Of a stretch of 64,000 bases of DNA, positions 15,539-25,031 are shown one piece after another. Source of the DNA: an uncultured Tenacibaculum sp. (GTDB taxonomy: Bacteria; Bacteroidota; Bacteroidia; Flavobacteriales; Flavobacteriaceae); NCBI RefSeq assembly GCF_947495995.1, contig NZ_CANMAX010000001.1, positions 434,001 to 498,000 on the forward strand, written 5' to 3'. The notes under the pieces are model-generated. The model was not told the origin of the DNA. It did not search any database and was given only the letters and a program-made list of their open reading frames with translations. Every line of letters begins with the position of its first letter. Positions within the stretch are counted from its first letter, which is position 1. The position numbers and the translations under genes were made by a program.

Positions 15539-17344
15539 TTATTTATTCGAATCTTCTGCTGCTTTTTGTTCTAATTCAGCTTGAAATTCTTCTAATACAG
15601 GTTTAACTGTACTTTCAGGAAGATCGGCAACTTTTATGTACATTAATCCATCTACTGCGTTATTAAATTTCGGATCAACATTAAACGCTACTAATCGTGC
15701 ATTTTGTTTCACATACTTTTTAATAAGCACTGGAATTCTTAATGTTCCTGGTTCTAATTCGTCAATGATTTTGTCAAATTTCTGCATATCAGAATCTGTA
15801 GCATCAAATACAAAATCTTTATCTCCATCTTTAAGTTTCACCTTAAATTCTTTCTTCGGATAAATATATTGAGCTACATATGGATCGTAATAATGCGACT
15901 TCATAAATTCAATCATTAACGATTTAGAGAATTCAGAAAACTGATTACTAATACTTACACCGCCCATTAAATATTTATACTTAGGATAACGTAATGTTAC
16001 ATGCACAATTCCTTTCCATAATAAGAATAAAGGCATTGGTTTTTGCTGATATTCTTTAACGATAAAAGCTCTACCCATTTCGATGGTATTTTCCATCATT
16101 GGATGTAATTCAGGCTCAATTTTAAATAACGTTTGAATATAGAATCCATTAATTCCATAACGCTTAAAAATATCTTTACCTAATCCCATTCTGTAGGCTC
16201 CAACAACTCTTTTTGCTTTATTATCCCAAAGTAATAAGTGATGGTAATATTTATCGAACTTATCTAAATCTAACGGATTGTTTGTTCCTTCTCCTACATC
16301 TCTAAATGTAATTTCACGTAAACGTCCGATTTCATGTAGAATATTCGGAATCTCTTTTGTATCTGTAAAGAAAACTTCGTAATTCTTACTAATTAAAAGA
16401 CGTTTTCCGTGGTCTCTTAATCCGTCTATTTCTTTTGCAAATAAATCAGGATTTCGCTGACTACTAATCTTTTTTGCTTTTTTAGGAATTTTTAGCTTTT
16501 GAGTAGAAATCAATCTTTGATTTTTCTCAAAAGGATTTGCCAACATGTATGTTTTCTTTCTTATGAATTCATAGAAAGCAGGAATGTCTTTGTAGTTATC
16601 TTGATCTTTAACCGATATTGGCTTACCTATTCTAACCTTAATTACTCTATTTTTTTGTGATAGTAATTCTGAAGGTAATTTAGCCGTTCTTAACGTACCA
16701 CTTATTTTAGATAGAAAATAGAACAATCGACTGTTTCTGGCATGAAAATAAATAGGTATAACAGGAACTTTTGCTTTTTTTATTAGTTTTATAGCTCCTT
16801 CTTCCCATTCTTTATCCACCATAAGTTTACCTTCTTTAAAGGTTGAAACTTCTCCAGCAGGAAAAATACCTAAAGGTTTTCCTTCACGTAAGTGTAATAA
16901 TGCATTTTTAATTCCTGAAACACTTGATTTTACATCTTTATGATTCTCAAAAGGGTTAACTGGCATTACGTAAGGCTTTAACGGCTCTACTCTATGCAAT
17001 AAAAAATTTGCTATGATTTTATAATCTACACGATGTTCTACTAATAACCGTAGTAATAATACACCATCTACACCACCTAATGGATGATTCGAGATTGTTA
17101 TAAAAGGACCGTCTTTAGGAATTCTTTTTAAATCTTCTTCTGGAATGTCATATTCGATATCCAGCGTATCTAATACTCCTTTTAAAAAAGGAAGATCATT
17201 CAAGTGCTTATTCTTATCGTAGATTTTGTTTGCTGTAGTAATACGCAAAATCTTCATTAGAACCCAGCTAAAAAAATTTCCTAAAAAACCTAATTTATCA
17301 AGTTTAATAGTCTTTGCGAATTCTTTAGGTGTAACTAAACTCAT
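15539..17344 (-). CDS. Bifunctional acyltransferase, probable ornithine lipid synthase (OlsF-like)
   Basis: A 601-residue two-domain acyltransferase. The N-terminal half (about 70-265) is PlsC-like: SNHPLGGVDG supplies the catalytic His/Asp with five residues between them rather than four, and FPAGEVST replaces the EGTR motif. The C-terminal half (about 310-500) is a GNAT-type N-acyltransferase (LREITFRDVGEGTNNPLDLDKFDKYYHHLLLWD, VVGAYRMGLG, EMGRAFI). This order matches OlsF, which acylates ornithine and then adds a second chain; an OlsF homologue occurs in Flavobacterium johnsoniae. The frame is open to a TTG at 17371, but the ATG at 17344 is preferred. It is followed by a strong terminator. 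Confidence 0.8.
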   Translation of the reverse strand: MSLVTPKEFAKTIKLDKLGFLGNFFSWVLMKILRITTANKIYDKNKHLNDLPFLKGVLDTLDIEYDIPEEDLKRIPKDGPFITISNHPLGGVDGVLLLRLLVEHRVDYKIIANFLLHRVEPLKPYVMPVNPFENHKDVKSSVSGIKNALLHLREGKPLGIFPAGEVSTFKEGKLMVDKEWEEGAIKLIKKAKVPVIPIYFHARNSRLFYFLSKISGTLRTAKLPSELLSQKNRVIKVRIGKPISVKDQDNYKDIPAFYEFIRKKTYMLANPFEKNQRLISTQKLKIPKKAKKISSQRNPDLFAKEIDGLRDHGKRLLISKNYEVFFTDTKEIPNILHEIGRLREITFRDVGEGTNNPLDLDKFDKYYHHLLLWDNKAKRVVGAYRMGLGKDIFKRYGINGFYIQTLFKIEPELHPMMENTIEMGRAFIVKEYQQKPMPLFLLWKGIVHVTLRYPKYKYLMGGVSISNQFSEFSKSLMIEFMKSHYYDPYVAQYIYPKKEFKVKLKDGDKDFVFDATDSDMQKFDKIIDELEPGTLRIPVLIKKYVKQNARLVAFNVDPKFNNAVDGLMYIKVADLPESTVKPVLEEFQAELEQKAAEDSNK

Positions 17345-17393
17345 AAAGTTTGATATAATCGTATGTCGCAAATATAGGAGAAAAATACTTTGG

Positions 17394-18647
17394 TTAGCCT
17401 TTTTCTTGAATTACTAACTGAGCTGTTTCTGTATTAATTTGTCTGATAATTGCTTTTCCTTTCGTTCTAATACTACTTATTGCCTGATCATCAAAATGTC
17501 GTATAGTATATAACGTAACATCTCGATAAGATTTAATTGTGTAGAAAGATTTTAATTCGTCGTAAAAAGCATCAAAACTATTGAACTTATCTTCTATACA
17601 AACAGAGAAACTAATGGCAGAGTTTTGAATTAAGTTTACTTTCAATTTATAGTCATGTAATTTTTTAAATACATCACTAATATTATCTTCTACCATAAAA
17701 GAGAAATCTTTAGCTGAAATTGATACTAGAATCTGATTTTTCTTTACGATATAACACGGAACTTTAGGTGTAATTCCTTCTGTTTTTAAAACAGTCGTTC
17801 CTTCTTTATCTAAATCATCAAAAGATCGAACAAATAACGGAATTTGTTTTTGCTCTAACGGCTGAATTGTTTTTGGGTGAATTACAGAAGCTCCATAAAA
17901 TGCCATTTCTATCGCTTCGGTATATGAGATTTTTCTCAATAACTCTGTTTCGTCAAAAACTCTTGGATCTGCATTTAATACTCCAGGAACATCTTTCCAA
18001 ATTGTAACACTATCAGCATTTAAACAATATGCAAAAATACCAGCTGTATAATCTGAACCTTCTCTTCCTAAAGTTGTAGTGTATTCTCCATCATTTCCTA
18101 AGAAACCTTGAGTAATATTTAATTTAGAAGTATCTACTTTTTCTTTGATAATAGCTTCTGTTTGCTTCCAATTTACTTTAGCATCTCTGTAGCTATTATC
18201 TGTTTTAATAAACTGTCGCACATCTAACCATTGGTTTTCTACGCCAATTTTAGATAAGTATGCACTTACTATAGTTGTAGAAAGAATTTCACCAAAACCA
18301 ACAATTTGATCGTAAACATAATTATAATCTTTAGAAGTATTAATCGACATACGGCCAGCTAATTCTCCAAAAAGATATGTTACTTTCGTATATACTTCGT
18401 CTCCTTTTTCAAAAAGACCGTCTAACATATTTGTATGAAAATCTTTGATCGCTTGTAATGCATCATTTACATCATCCGACCCTTCTGTGAATGCTTTTAT
18501 TAAACGTTCAAAAGCATTTGTCATTTTTCCCATTGCAGAAATTACAACTAATGTGTTTTCTGTTCCTTCATGTTGTAATACACGTACAACATTTTTCACT
18601 GCATCAGGGCTTTTTACTGATGCTCCTCCAAACTTAAAAATTCTCAT
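17394..18647 (-). CDS. Aspartate kinase (monofunctional)
   Basis: Catalyses ATP-dependent phosphorylation of aspartate, first step of the Lys/Met/Thr/diaminopimelate branch. The 417-residue protein opens with MRIFKFGGASV, the KFGG phosphate-binding motif, and has GREGSDYTAGIFAYCL in the kinase core and WKDVPGVLNADPR. C-terminal ACT-type regulatory segments occupy about 290-410, so allosteric feedback is likely. It is not fused to homoserine dehydrogenase. Its start overlaps the stop of the upstream GNAT gene by 14 bp, so the pair is translationally coupled. Confidence 0.93.
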   Translation of the reverse strand: MRIFKFGGASVKSPDAVKNVVRVLQHEGTENTLVVISAMGKMTNAFERLIKAFTEGSDDVNDALQAIKDFHTNMLDGLFEKGDEVYTKVTYLFGELAGRMSINTSKDYNYVYDQIVGFGEILSTTIVSAYLSKIGVENQWLDVRQFIKTDNSYRDAKVNWKQTEAIIKEKVDTSKLNITQGFLGNDGEYTTTLGREGSDYTAGIFAYCLNADSVTIWKDVPGVLNADPRVFDETELLRKISYTEAIEMAFYGASVIHPKTIQPLEQKQIPLFVRSFDDLDKEGTTVLKTEGITPKVPCYIVKKNQILVSISAKDFSFMVEDNISDVFKKLHDYKLKVNLIQNSAISFSVCIEDKFNSFDAFYDELKSFYTIKSYRDVTLYTIRHFDDQAISSIRTKGKAIIRQINTETAQLVIQEKG

Positions 18648-19119
18648 TTATAAATCTTTCTAAATTTTGTTCATTCATTTGAGCTACATCCCAATCTCTT
18701 AAAACTTTCGCTCCACTTTTTTCGTAAAATTCAATTGCATTTGTATTCCAATCTAATACTTCCCAAGCCACACGTTTATACCCATTATCTGAGGCATATT
18801 TCATAATTGATTTATACAACTCTTTCCCGGCTCCGATTCCTCTTTTAGATGCTGTTACCATTAAATCTTCTAAATGAATTGCTTTACCTTTCCATGTAGA
18901 ATATCTTTCGTAAAACAACGCCATTCCTATAATGGTTCCGTCAGCTTCTTCAGCTACAAAAGTGTTAAATCTAGGATTTTCTGAAAATCCATCTCTTATT
19001 AAATCTTCAACAGTAATTTCTACCGCATCTGGCTCTTTTTCAAAAACAGCTAACTCTACAATTAAATCATGAATTGCTTGAGCATCTTCCTTTTTTCCTT
19101 TACGAATAGTAAAACTCAT
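18634..19119 (-). CDS. GNAT N-acetyltransferase (diamine/thialysine acetyltransferase-like)
   Basis: A 161-residue acetyl-CoA-dependent N-acetyltransferase. The core has IHLEDLMVTASKRGIGAGKELYKSI, containing the acetyl-CoA pyrophosphate-binding R/Q-x-x-G-x-G/A signature. The stretch YSTWKGKAIHLEDL and the end WNTNAIEFYEKSGA are typical of the spermidine/diamine (SSAT-like) and thialysine acetyltransferase subgroup. A small amine or amino acid is therefore the probable acceptor. It is the first gene of a two-gene unit with aspartate kinase, overlapping it by 14 bp. Substrate is inferred. Confidence 0.82.
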   Translation of the reverse strand: MSFTIRKGKKEDAQAIHDLIVELAVFEKEPDAVEITVEDLIRDGFSENPRFNTFVAEEADGTIIGMALFYERYSTWKGKAIHLEDLMVTASKRGIGAGKELYKSIMKYASDNGYKRVAWEVLDWNTNAIEFYEKSGAKVLRDWDVAQMNEQNLERFINENF

Positions 19120-19247
19120 GTTTAAAATTTTTCAGCAAAAATAGTTTTTATAACACCTTGTTAAAAAAAATAACAAATTACAACACATACAATTGTTTTG
19201 TTGATTTTTCCACTTTAACAATTCCTGTAAAATACTAAACTAAAACG

Positions 19248-19277
19248 TTGTAGTTGTAAAAAAAGTTATCATCTTTG
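19248..19277 (+). promoter_or_regulatory. Promoter of fbp
   Basis: TTG at 19248-19250 and CATCTTTG at 19270-19277 (one mismatch to TAnnTTTG) are separated by 19 nt, the normal spacing of Bacteroidota housekeeping promoters. The fbp ATG follows 26 nt later. Confidence 0.5.
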
Positions 19278-19303
19278 TAGGTAGATAAAATAGTGTACTC
19301 TTT

Positions 19304-20314
19304 ATGGCTAAAAAAAATCAGACCCTCGGCGAATTTATCATTGAAAATCAAGCTTCTTTTAAATATACTTCAGGTGAATTATCACGTTTAATTAACTCTA
19401 TTCGTTTAGCAGCAAAAGTTGTGAATCATGAAGTTAATAAAGCTGGACTTGTAGATATTATTGGTGCTGCTGGTGAAACTAATATTCAAGGTGAAGATCA
19501 GCAAAAACTAGATGTTTATGCAAATGATAAATTTATACAAACGTTAACCAATAGAAATATTGTTTGTGGAATTGCCAGTGAAGAGGAAGATGACTTTATT
19601 ATTGTAAATAGTCAAGATGAGAATCACCAAAATAAGTATGTCGTTTTAATTGACCCTCTTGATGGTTCATCTAACATTGATGTTAACGTTTCTGTAGGAA
19701 CAATTTTCTCAGTTTACAGAAGAATTACTCCTGTTGGAACTCCTGTAAAATTAGAAGATTTCTTACAAAAAGGAAGCGAGCAAGTTGCTGCTGGATATGT
19801 AGTTTATGGAACTTCTACAATGTTAGTGTATACCACTGGAGATGGTGTTAATGGATTTACTTTAAATCCAGCAATTGGAACATTCTATTTATCTCACCCA
19901 AACATGCAATTTCCCGAAGATGGAAAAATTTACTCAGTAAATGAAGGAAACTATATTCATTTCCCTATTGGAGTAAAGAAGTACATCAAATATTGTCAAG
20001 AAGAGGAAGGTGACAGACCATACACAAGTAGATATATTGGATCTTTAGTTTCAGATTTCCATAGAAACATGATTAAAGGTGGAATATATATGTATCCGAA
20101 AAGTTCTAAAAACTCTAATGGTAAACTTCGTTTATTATACGAATGTAACCCAATGGCATTCTTAGCAGAACAAGCTAAAGGAAAAGCGAGTGACGGTTTT
20201 AATAGAATTATGGATGTACAACCAACGGAATTACATCAACGAATTCCATTTTTCTGTGGAAGTAAAAATATGGTAGAAAAAGCAGAAGAATTTATGAAAG
20301 AGTATTCTGAATAA
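19304..20314 (+). CDS. fbp: Fructose-1,6-bisphosphatase class 1
   Basis: Hydrolyses fructose 1,6-bisphosphate to fructose 6-phosphate, the committing step of gluconeogenesis. The 336-residue protein carries the class-1 metal-binding signature [25 protein letters not shown], preceded by the Glu pair of ASEEEDD. The substrate-binding segment [24 protein letters not shown] and [17 protein letters not shown] are typical. It is monocistronic, with a clear promoter and a strong terminator. Gluconeogenesis fits a lifestyle of living on amino acids and polysaccharide breakdown products. Confidence 0.97.
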   Translation: MAKKNQTLGEFIIENQASFKYTSGELSRLINSIRLAAKVVNHEVNKAGLVDIIGAAGETNIQGEDQQKLDVYANDKFIQTLTNRNIVCGIASEEEDDFIIVNSQDENHQNKYVVLIDPLDGSSNIDVNVSVGTIFSVYRRITPVGTPVKLEDFLQKGSEQVAAGYVVYGTSTMLVYTTGDGVNGFTLNPAIGTFYLSHPNMQFPEDGKIYSVNEGNYIHFPIGVKKYIKYCQEEEGDRPYTSRYIGSLVSDFHRNMIKGGIYMYPKSSKNSNGKLRLLYECNPMAFLAEQAKGKASDGFNRIMDVQPTELHQRIPFFCGSKNMVEKAEEFMKEYSE

Positions 20315-20363
20315 TAACCATTTATTATTACTATAATATAATCTTATTACGATATAAGGATCA

Positions 20364-20397
20364 AATAGGACTAACTGTTGTTAGTCCTATTTTTTTG
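20364..20397 (+). terminator. Terminator of fbp
   Basis: Twelve-bp perfect stem (20364-20375 with 20380-20391, core AGGACTAAC/GTTAGTCCT) with TGTT loop and run of Ts. Confidence 0.88.
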
Positions 20398-20442
20398 CTG
20401 TAACTTCGTATCAGTTAATTAGTAATCAAATAAACAAAAATT

Positions 20443-21051
20443 ATGGCTTTTGAATTACCAGAATTAGGGTACGCTTACGACGCGTTAGAACCAAATATAG
20501 ATGCAAGAACTATGGAGATTCACCACTCTAAGCATCATAATGGATATACAAATAAATTAAACGCTGCAATTGAAGGAACAGATTTAGAAGGTAAATCTAT
20601 CGAAGATATTTTAACGAACTTAGATATGAGCAATGCTGGAGTTCGTAATAATGGTGGTGGTTTTTATAATCACTCATTATTCTGGACTGTAATGAATCCA
20701 GAAGATAGAGGATATTTATCTGGGGAATTAAAAGATGCTATCGAAGCTGAATTTGGTTCTAAAGAAGCTTTTATCGATGCTTTCTCTAAAGCTGCAGCTA
20801 CTCAATTTGGTTCTGGATGGGCTTGGTTATGTGTACACAAAGGTGGTAAAGTAGAAGTATGTTCTACTCCAAATCAAGATAACCCATTAATGCCAGGTGT
20901 TACTTGTGGAGGTACTCCTATCTTAGGTTTAGATGTTTGGGAGCACGCATACTACTTAAACTACCAAAACAGAAGACCAGATTATATTGATGCTTTCTTT
21001 AAAGTAATCAACTGGAATGAAGTTGAAAGAAGATATGCTGAAGCTAAGTAA
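20443..21051 (+). CDS. Superoxide dismutase, Mn-type signature
   Basis: Cytoplasmic superoxide dismutase of the Fe/Mn family, 202 residues. Metal ligands are visible: first His in [10 protein letters not shown], second in FYNHSLFW, and Asp and His in LDVWEHAYY. The residues that usually separate Mn from Fe enzymes favour Mn: a Gly just before FYNHSLFW (GGGFYNH) and Gln in TPNQDNPL. No signal peptide is present. It is flanked by two strong terminators, so it is transcribed alone. Metal preference is inferred from motifs only. Confidence 0.94.
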   Translation: MAFELPELGYAYDALEPNIDARTMEIHHSKHHNGYTNKLNAAIEGTDLEGKSIEDILTNLDMSNAGVRNNGGGFYNHSLFWTVMNPEDRGYLSGELKDAIEAEFGSKEAFIDAFSKAAATQFGSGWAWLCVHKGGKVEVCSTPNQDNPLMPGVTCGGTPILGLDVWEHAYYLNYQNRRPDYIDAFFKVINWNEVERRYAEAK

Positions 21052-21074
21052 TTAAATTAGCATCTTAAAAATAT

Positions 21075-21107
21075 AAAAGCGCACTATAATAATAGTGCGC
21101 TTTTTTT
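21075..21107 (+). terminator. Terminator of the superoxide dismutase gene
   Basis: Twelve-bp perfect stem (21075-21086 with 21093-21104, core GCGCACTA/TAGTGCGC), six-base loop, T-run. Confidence 0.9.
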
Positions 21108-21317
21108 ATGCTTTATTGTTTTTATAATTCTCAATCTTTATAAATATTCTCGTAACGTTTTAACCTATTGAAACTTCCTCTAAATTTATTTTAAAAAAAT
21201 AAACAACTAATCATATTTTTTAATTACTTTCGGTCGCGGAAAGAAGAAAAAATTTGCTATAGATCTAAGCCCATTTTTTATTTAAAATCAAAAAACTAAT
21301 CAAACTTAAAACAAGTT

Positions 21318-22532
21318 ATGAAGAAACTTATGCTATTTGTATTGGCAGTTATCAACGTGCCTTTAATTTACGGTCAGAAAAAAGAAAGTGATGTTGTTTA
21401 TAGAAGAAGCTCACTATTTTCTCTTATGGTTACAGACAAAGACCGAAAGTATGCAGATGTAATTGAAAAAACTTTTACTTCTGCTAAAGTCCCTGAAAAA
21501 TTCAACGACCACAACCTTAACTTAAGAACAATTAACAAGGTATACAACGACAAGTTAGCTAAAAAAGAAAAAAGAGAAGCTCAAAAAACTGCTATTAAAG
21601 AATACTTCAATACCAACGATATTGCTAAAACAGTAGTTGCTAAATGGTTCAACAGAAGTGAAAAAGGTGGTTTTAATATGGATCTTGTTTCTGAAAGAGG
21701 TTTGTATAATGCTACTGAGTTAGATGTGAAAATCGCAAAAAACAGTGAGCGCGGACTTAGTTTATTAGCTGATGCTGGTGAGGAACTTATTAATAACACT
21801 TTTGTTATTGTTAATGATTTCAAATACATCAGTAAAGAAAAAGTTGCTAAGAAAGCTAAAAAAGGACTTCGAATGATTAGTAGTTTAACTGGAAAATCTG
21901 GCGGATTTGGTTCTAAAGTAGCCAACACAAGTCTTGATGTTCTTGGTAAAGGATACGTAATCATTACTACTACACATCTTTATAAATTAGTTTGGAACGA
22001 AGAAATTGCAAACACTTTTTATAATGATTATTGGACAGATGACGCTAATCTAGATGAAGCAAAAAAGAAAGCTTTTGATGAGTCTGATGTTTTCCAATTA
22101 GAGTTTGTAGGTACAGAAGTAGCTTGGGCAGATTTACAGAGTACATCTTTTACCAAAAAAAGTGAAGAAGAATTGGTATCTATCGCTACAGTAAAAGCTG
22201 TAGATGCTGTAATTGCAAAGCTTCAAAGAAAATATGAAGTATTTAGAACTAAAACTCCTCTTTTAAGTGGTGACCCTTTAGCTGCAAAAATTGGTCTGAA
22301 AGAAGGGTTAGAAAAAGGAGATAAATATGAAGTATTAGAACAAGTAATCGATAAAAACGGAAAAACTGTTTACAAGAGAAAAGGTGTTATTAAAGTCGAC
22401 AAGAAACATATTTGGGATAATCGTTATTTAGCAGGAGAAGAAAAAGACGCTAAAAAAAGTGATAAAGAATATACTTTATTTAAAGGAGGTAGAAACTACT
22501 ACTCTGGAATGCTAATCAGACAAATCAACTAA
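21318..22532 (+). CDS. Exported protein of unknown function, first gene of a four-gene envelope operon
   Basis: A 404-residue protein with a signal peptide (about 1-19, IYG|QKK). I do not recognise a characterised family. It is Lys-rich and soluble after export. The motif VVYRRSSLFSLMVTD follows the signal peptide. The C-terminal part has KIGLKEGLEKGDKYEVLEQVIDKNGKTVYKRKGVIKV, a small beta-barrel-like segment with a G-x-x-x-G-D pattern resembling the C-terminal domains of FlgT-like envelope proteins (visual impression only). The stop is 7 bp before the next gene. It probably works with the three exported proteins encoded behind it. Confidence 0.7.
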   Translation: MKKLMLFVLAVINVPLIYGQKKESDVVYRRSSLFSLMVTDKDRKYADVIEKTFTSAKVPEKFNDHNLNLRTINKVYNDKLAKKEKREAQKTAIKEYFNTNDIAKTVVAKWFNRSEKGGFNMDLVSERGLYNATELDVKIAKNSERGLSLLADAGEELINNTFVIVNDFKYISKEKVAKKAKKGLRMISSLTGKSGGFGSKVANTSLDVLGKGYVIITTTHLYKLVWNEEIANTFYNDYWTDDANLDEAKKKAFDESDVFQLEFVGTEVAWADLQSTSFTKKSEEELVSIATVKAVDAVIAKLQRKYEVFRTKTPLLSGDPLAAKIGLKEGLEKGDKYEVLEQVIDKNGKTVYKRKGVIKVDKKHIWDNRYLAGEEKDAKKSDKEYTLFKGGRNYYSGMLIRQIN

Positions 22533-22539
22533 AAACTCT

Positions 22540-23064
22540 ATGAATACTTCAATTTTATCTAAGTATAGTTTAATAGTTTTATTACTATTATCATGCTTAA
22601 GCATTAATGCACAACGAAGAAAAAAAATAGCGAATAAAGACACTAAAAATTGGGTTTACGATATCGAATGTGAAGGTGTAGGAAAAAAAGGCTTTAAACT
22701 AGTTAAAGTATGGTCTTACTCTAAAAAACCAAGATTCGCTATAGACCAAGCAATGAAAAATGCTGTTCATGGAATTATCTTCAAAGGATATTCTGGTGGA
22801 GGAAATAGTTGTACTGCTTTTAAAGCTTTAGTTAGCAATAATGATGAGAAACATCGTGACTTTTTTAACAAATTCTTTAGTGATAGTGGTGAATACAGAA
22901 AATATGTAACCGCTGCAGCTGACGGAAATATTGCTCCTGGTGATCGTTTAAAAATTAGTAGAAAGAAATACAAAATTGGTGTAGTTGTTAATGTAGCAAC
23001 AGATCAATTACGTAAACGATTAGAAACTGAAGGTATAATTAAAGCATTAGATGCTGGATTCTAA
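22540..23064 (+). CDS. Small exported protein, LPP20/FlgP-like pattern, unknown function
   Basis: A 174-residue exported protein with a signal peptide ending about SINAQ (residue 24). The mature part begins with WVYDIECEGVGKKGFKLVKVWSYSK. It continues through an amphipathic helix AIDQAMKNAVHGIIFKGY and ends KIGVVVNVATDQLRKRLETEGIIKALDAGF. That order (strand, helix with repeated Ala, strand, Arg/Lys-rich helix) resembles the LPP20/FlgP fold, but I cannot confirm it. Two Cys residues in the mature chain could form a disulfide. It is the second gene of the operon, 7 bp after the first and 10 bp before the third. Confidence 0.65.
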   Translation: MNTSILSKYSLIVLLLLSCLSINAQRRKKIANKDTKNWVYDIECEGVGKKGFKLVKVWSYSKKPRFAIDQAMKNAVHGIIFKGYSGGGNSCTAFKALVSNNDEKHRDFFNKFFSDSGEYRKYVTAAADGNIAPGDRLKISRKKYKIGVVVNVATDQLRKRLETEGIIKALDAGF

Positions 23065-23074
23065 AAACATACAA

Positions 23075-24028
23075 ATGAAAAAAAACATAATTTCATTTTT
23101 TAGCTTTGTATTATTCACCATAATGTTTTCATATGGACAAGCTAAAAAACCAACTTTAATGGTTGTTCCAAGTGATGCTTGGTGTAACCAAAATGGATAT
23201 ATGCTTACATTTAATAATCAAGGGACTATAACTAAAGTCCCTGATTATAAAAGAGCTTTTCAAGAAAACACTGAAGTATTACAAGTTATCAGTCAAATTA
23301 ATGGTATGATGGCTGAGCGAGGATTTCCATTAAAAAATATGGAATCTGCTATTAAAACTTTAGAAGCTAACGCTGCTGAAAATAATATGCGTTCATCTAA
23401 AGATAGTGGTAGCGGAATTAGTGAAAGCCCGATTGACGCATTAAAAAAAGTAGCGAAAGCAGATATTATTATGCAATTAACTTGGACTATCAATAGAACT
23501 GGTCCAAAAAAATCTATCAATTTTAATTTACAAGGCTTAGATGCATACACGAATAAACAAGTTGCAACAGCTACTGGGACTGGAGCTCCTTCTTTCTCTG
23601 CTGAAGTGCCTGTTTTACTTTCTGAAGCTGTTTTATCTCATATGGATAGCTTTACTAATTCTTTACAAACACATTTTGATGATATGTTTGAAAACGGAAG
23701 AGAAATCACAATTAAAATTCAAAAGTGGGATGATTGGGATGAAGATTTAGAATCTGAATTTGATGGTGAAGAACTTGGTACTATTATAGAAGACTGGATT
23801 GCAGACAATACTGTTAAAGGTAGGTTTAGCACTACTGACATAACTGAAAACATGGCATTATTTGAACAAGTTAGAATTCCTCTTTATAATGACAAAGGAA
23901 GAGCAATTGATGCTAGAAGATTTGTTAAAAAATTAAGTAAGAAACTTAAGAAAGCTCCTTATGAAATACCAAATAAACTTGTAATGAACGGATTAGGAAG
24001 CGCAACAATAATTCTTGGTGGTAAATAA
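23075..24028 (+). CDS. Exported DUF6175-like protein
   Basis: A 317-residue exported protein; the signal peptide spans about 1-23 (MKKNIISFF to SYGQA). The ATG at 23075 is chosen because it starts the signal peptide; the frame is open eight codons further to 23051. The mature N-terminus PTLMVVPSDAWCNQNGYM matches my recollection of DUF6175 proteins. The pattern ADIIMQLTWTINRTGP followed by a long second domain (GREITIKIQKWDDWDEDL onwards) recalls CsgG/LpoB/FlgT-like envelope proteins; this is an impression, not a demonstrated homology. Function is unknown. It is the third gene of the operon. Confidence 0.65.
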   Translation: MKKNIISFFSFVLFTIMFSYGQAKKPTLMVVPSDAWCNQNGYMLTFNNQGTITKVPDYKRAFQENTEVLQVISQINGMMAERGFPLKNMESAIKTLEANAAENNMRSSKDSGSGISESPIDALKKVAKADIIMQLTWTINRTGPKKSINFNLQGLDAYTNKQVATATGTGAPSFSAEVPVLLSEAVLSHMDSFTNSLQTHFDDMFENGREITIKIQKWDDWDEDLESEFDGEELGTIIEDWIADNTVKGRFSTTDITENMALFEQVRIPLYNDKGRAIDARRFVKKLSKKLKKAPYEIPNKLVMNGLGSATIILGGK

Positions 24029-24035
24029 AATAATT

Positions 24036-24968
24036 ATGAAAAAAACGATAACAATACTATCTCTTTTTTTTGTTGCACTTTTAATCGCTCAAAAAAAGAG
24101 TAATAATATTTCTTTGGCTGCTTATGTTCCAAGACAGTCAAATAGCATACCTGCATCTGCTAAAAAAATGTTGGTAAATAGATTAACAAAAATTATTACT
24201 AAAAATGGTTTTGCTAAAAACCCTTATAACTCTAGATTTGTTTTAGTACCTAATGTTTCTGTTTTATCTAAAGATATTACTCCTACTGCCCCGCCAAAAA
24301 CAGCATTAAATTTAAATGTTACATTATATATTGGTGATGGTATGTCGGGTACATTATTTGCTAGTGAATCTATAGAATTGAAAGGTGTTGGTAATAATGA
24401 AACCAAAGCATATATCGCTGCTGTTAAAAGATTATCACCAAAGAATCCTGCTATTTTAGATTTTATAGAAACAGGTAAGAGCAAAATTATTGAATACTAC
24501 GATACTAACTGTGCTAATATTCTGAAAAAGGCATCTGTATTAGAAACTCAAAATAAGTTTGAAGAAGCCTTATCAATGCTTACTAGCATACCTGAAGCTA
24601 GTTCTTGTTTTGGGAAAGTTGAATCTAAAATTAAGAGCTTATATCAGAAAGCAATAGATAGAGACTGTAAACAAAAGCTTGAAAAAGCATCTGCTATTTG
24701 GAATGCGAATCAAGATGTAGCTGCTGCAAATAAAGCAGGAGAAATTCTATCAACTGTAGAGCCACAAGCAAAATCTTATCCGAAAGTAAAAGTTTTATAT
24801 AAGAAAATTGCAGCAAGAGTTAAAGATCTTAATGATAGAGATTGGAATTACAAACTAAAAGTTTTAGACTTAAAGAAAACTTACATAAAAGCAGCGAGAG
24901 ATGTTGGAGTTGCATATGGTAAAAATCAACCTAAAACAGTTAATTACAATGTAAGAGGTTGGTATTAA
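24036..24968 (+). CDS. Exported protein of unknown function, last gene of the operon
   Basis: A 310-residue exported protein with a signal peptide (MKKTITILSLFFVALLIAQ). The ATG at 24036 follows the previous stop by 7 bp. The N-terminal domain (about 20-150: SLAAYVPRQ, KKMLVNRLTKIITKNGFA, RFVLVPNVSVLSKDI, LNLNVTLYIGDG) resembles the TolB-N/CsgG kind of alpha/beta domain. A helical region (about 155-280) with TPR-like pairs follows (KKASVLETQNKFEEALSMLTSIPEASSCFGKVESKI). The tail ends YNVRGWY. Function is unknown. The operon closes with a terminator 35 bp later. Confidence 0.65.
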   Translation: MKKTITILSLFFVALLIAQKKSNNISLAAYVPRQSNSIPASAKKMLVNRLTKIITKNGFAKNPYNSRFVLVPNVSVLSKDITPTAPPKTALNLNVTLYIGDGMSGTLFASESIELKGVGNNETKAYIAAVKRLSPKNPAILDFIETGKSKIIEYYDTNCANILKKASVLETQNKFEEALSMLTSIPEASSCFGKVESKIKSLYQKAIDRDCKQKLEKASAIWNANQDVAAANKAGEILSTVEPQAKSYPKVKVLYKKIAARVKDLNDRDWNYKLKVLDLKKTYIKAARDVGVAYGKNQPKTVNYNVRGWY

Positions 24969-25002
24969 AACTTGAAATTTAAAACCTTGTATTATATACA
25001 AT

Positions 25003-25031
25003 AAAAAAGCACCCAGAACGGGTGCTTTTTT
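25003..25031 (+). terminator. Terminator of the four-gene envelope operon
   Basis: Twelve-bp perfect stem (25003-25014 with 25020-25031, core GCACCC/GGGTGC), loop AGAAC, T-run. Confidence 0.9.

Noticed and set aside
17226..17417. Short plus-strand open frame opposite the ornithine-lipid synthase start
   Set aside because: Low complexity, overlaps a well supported gene on the other strand, and lacks a start context.
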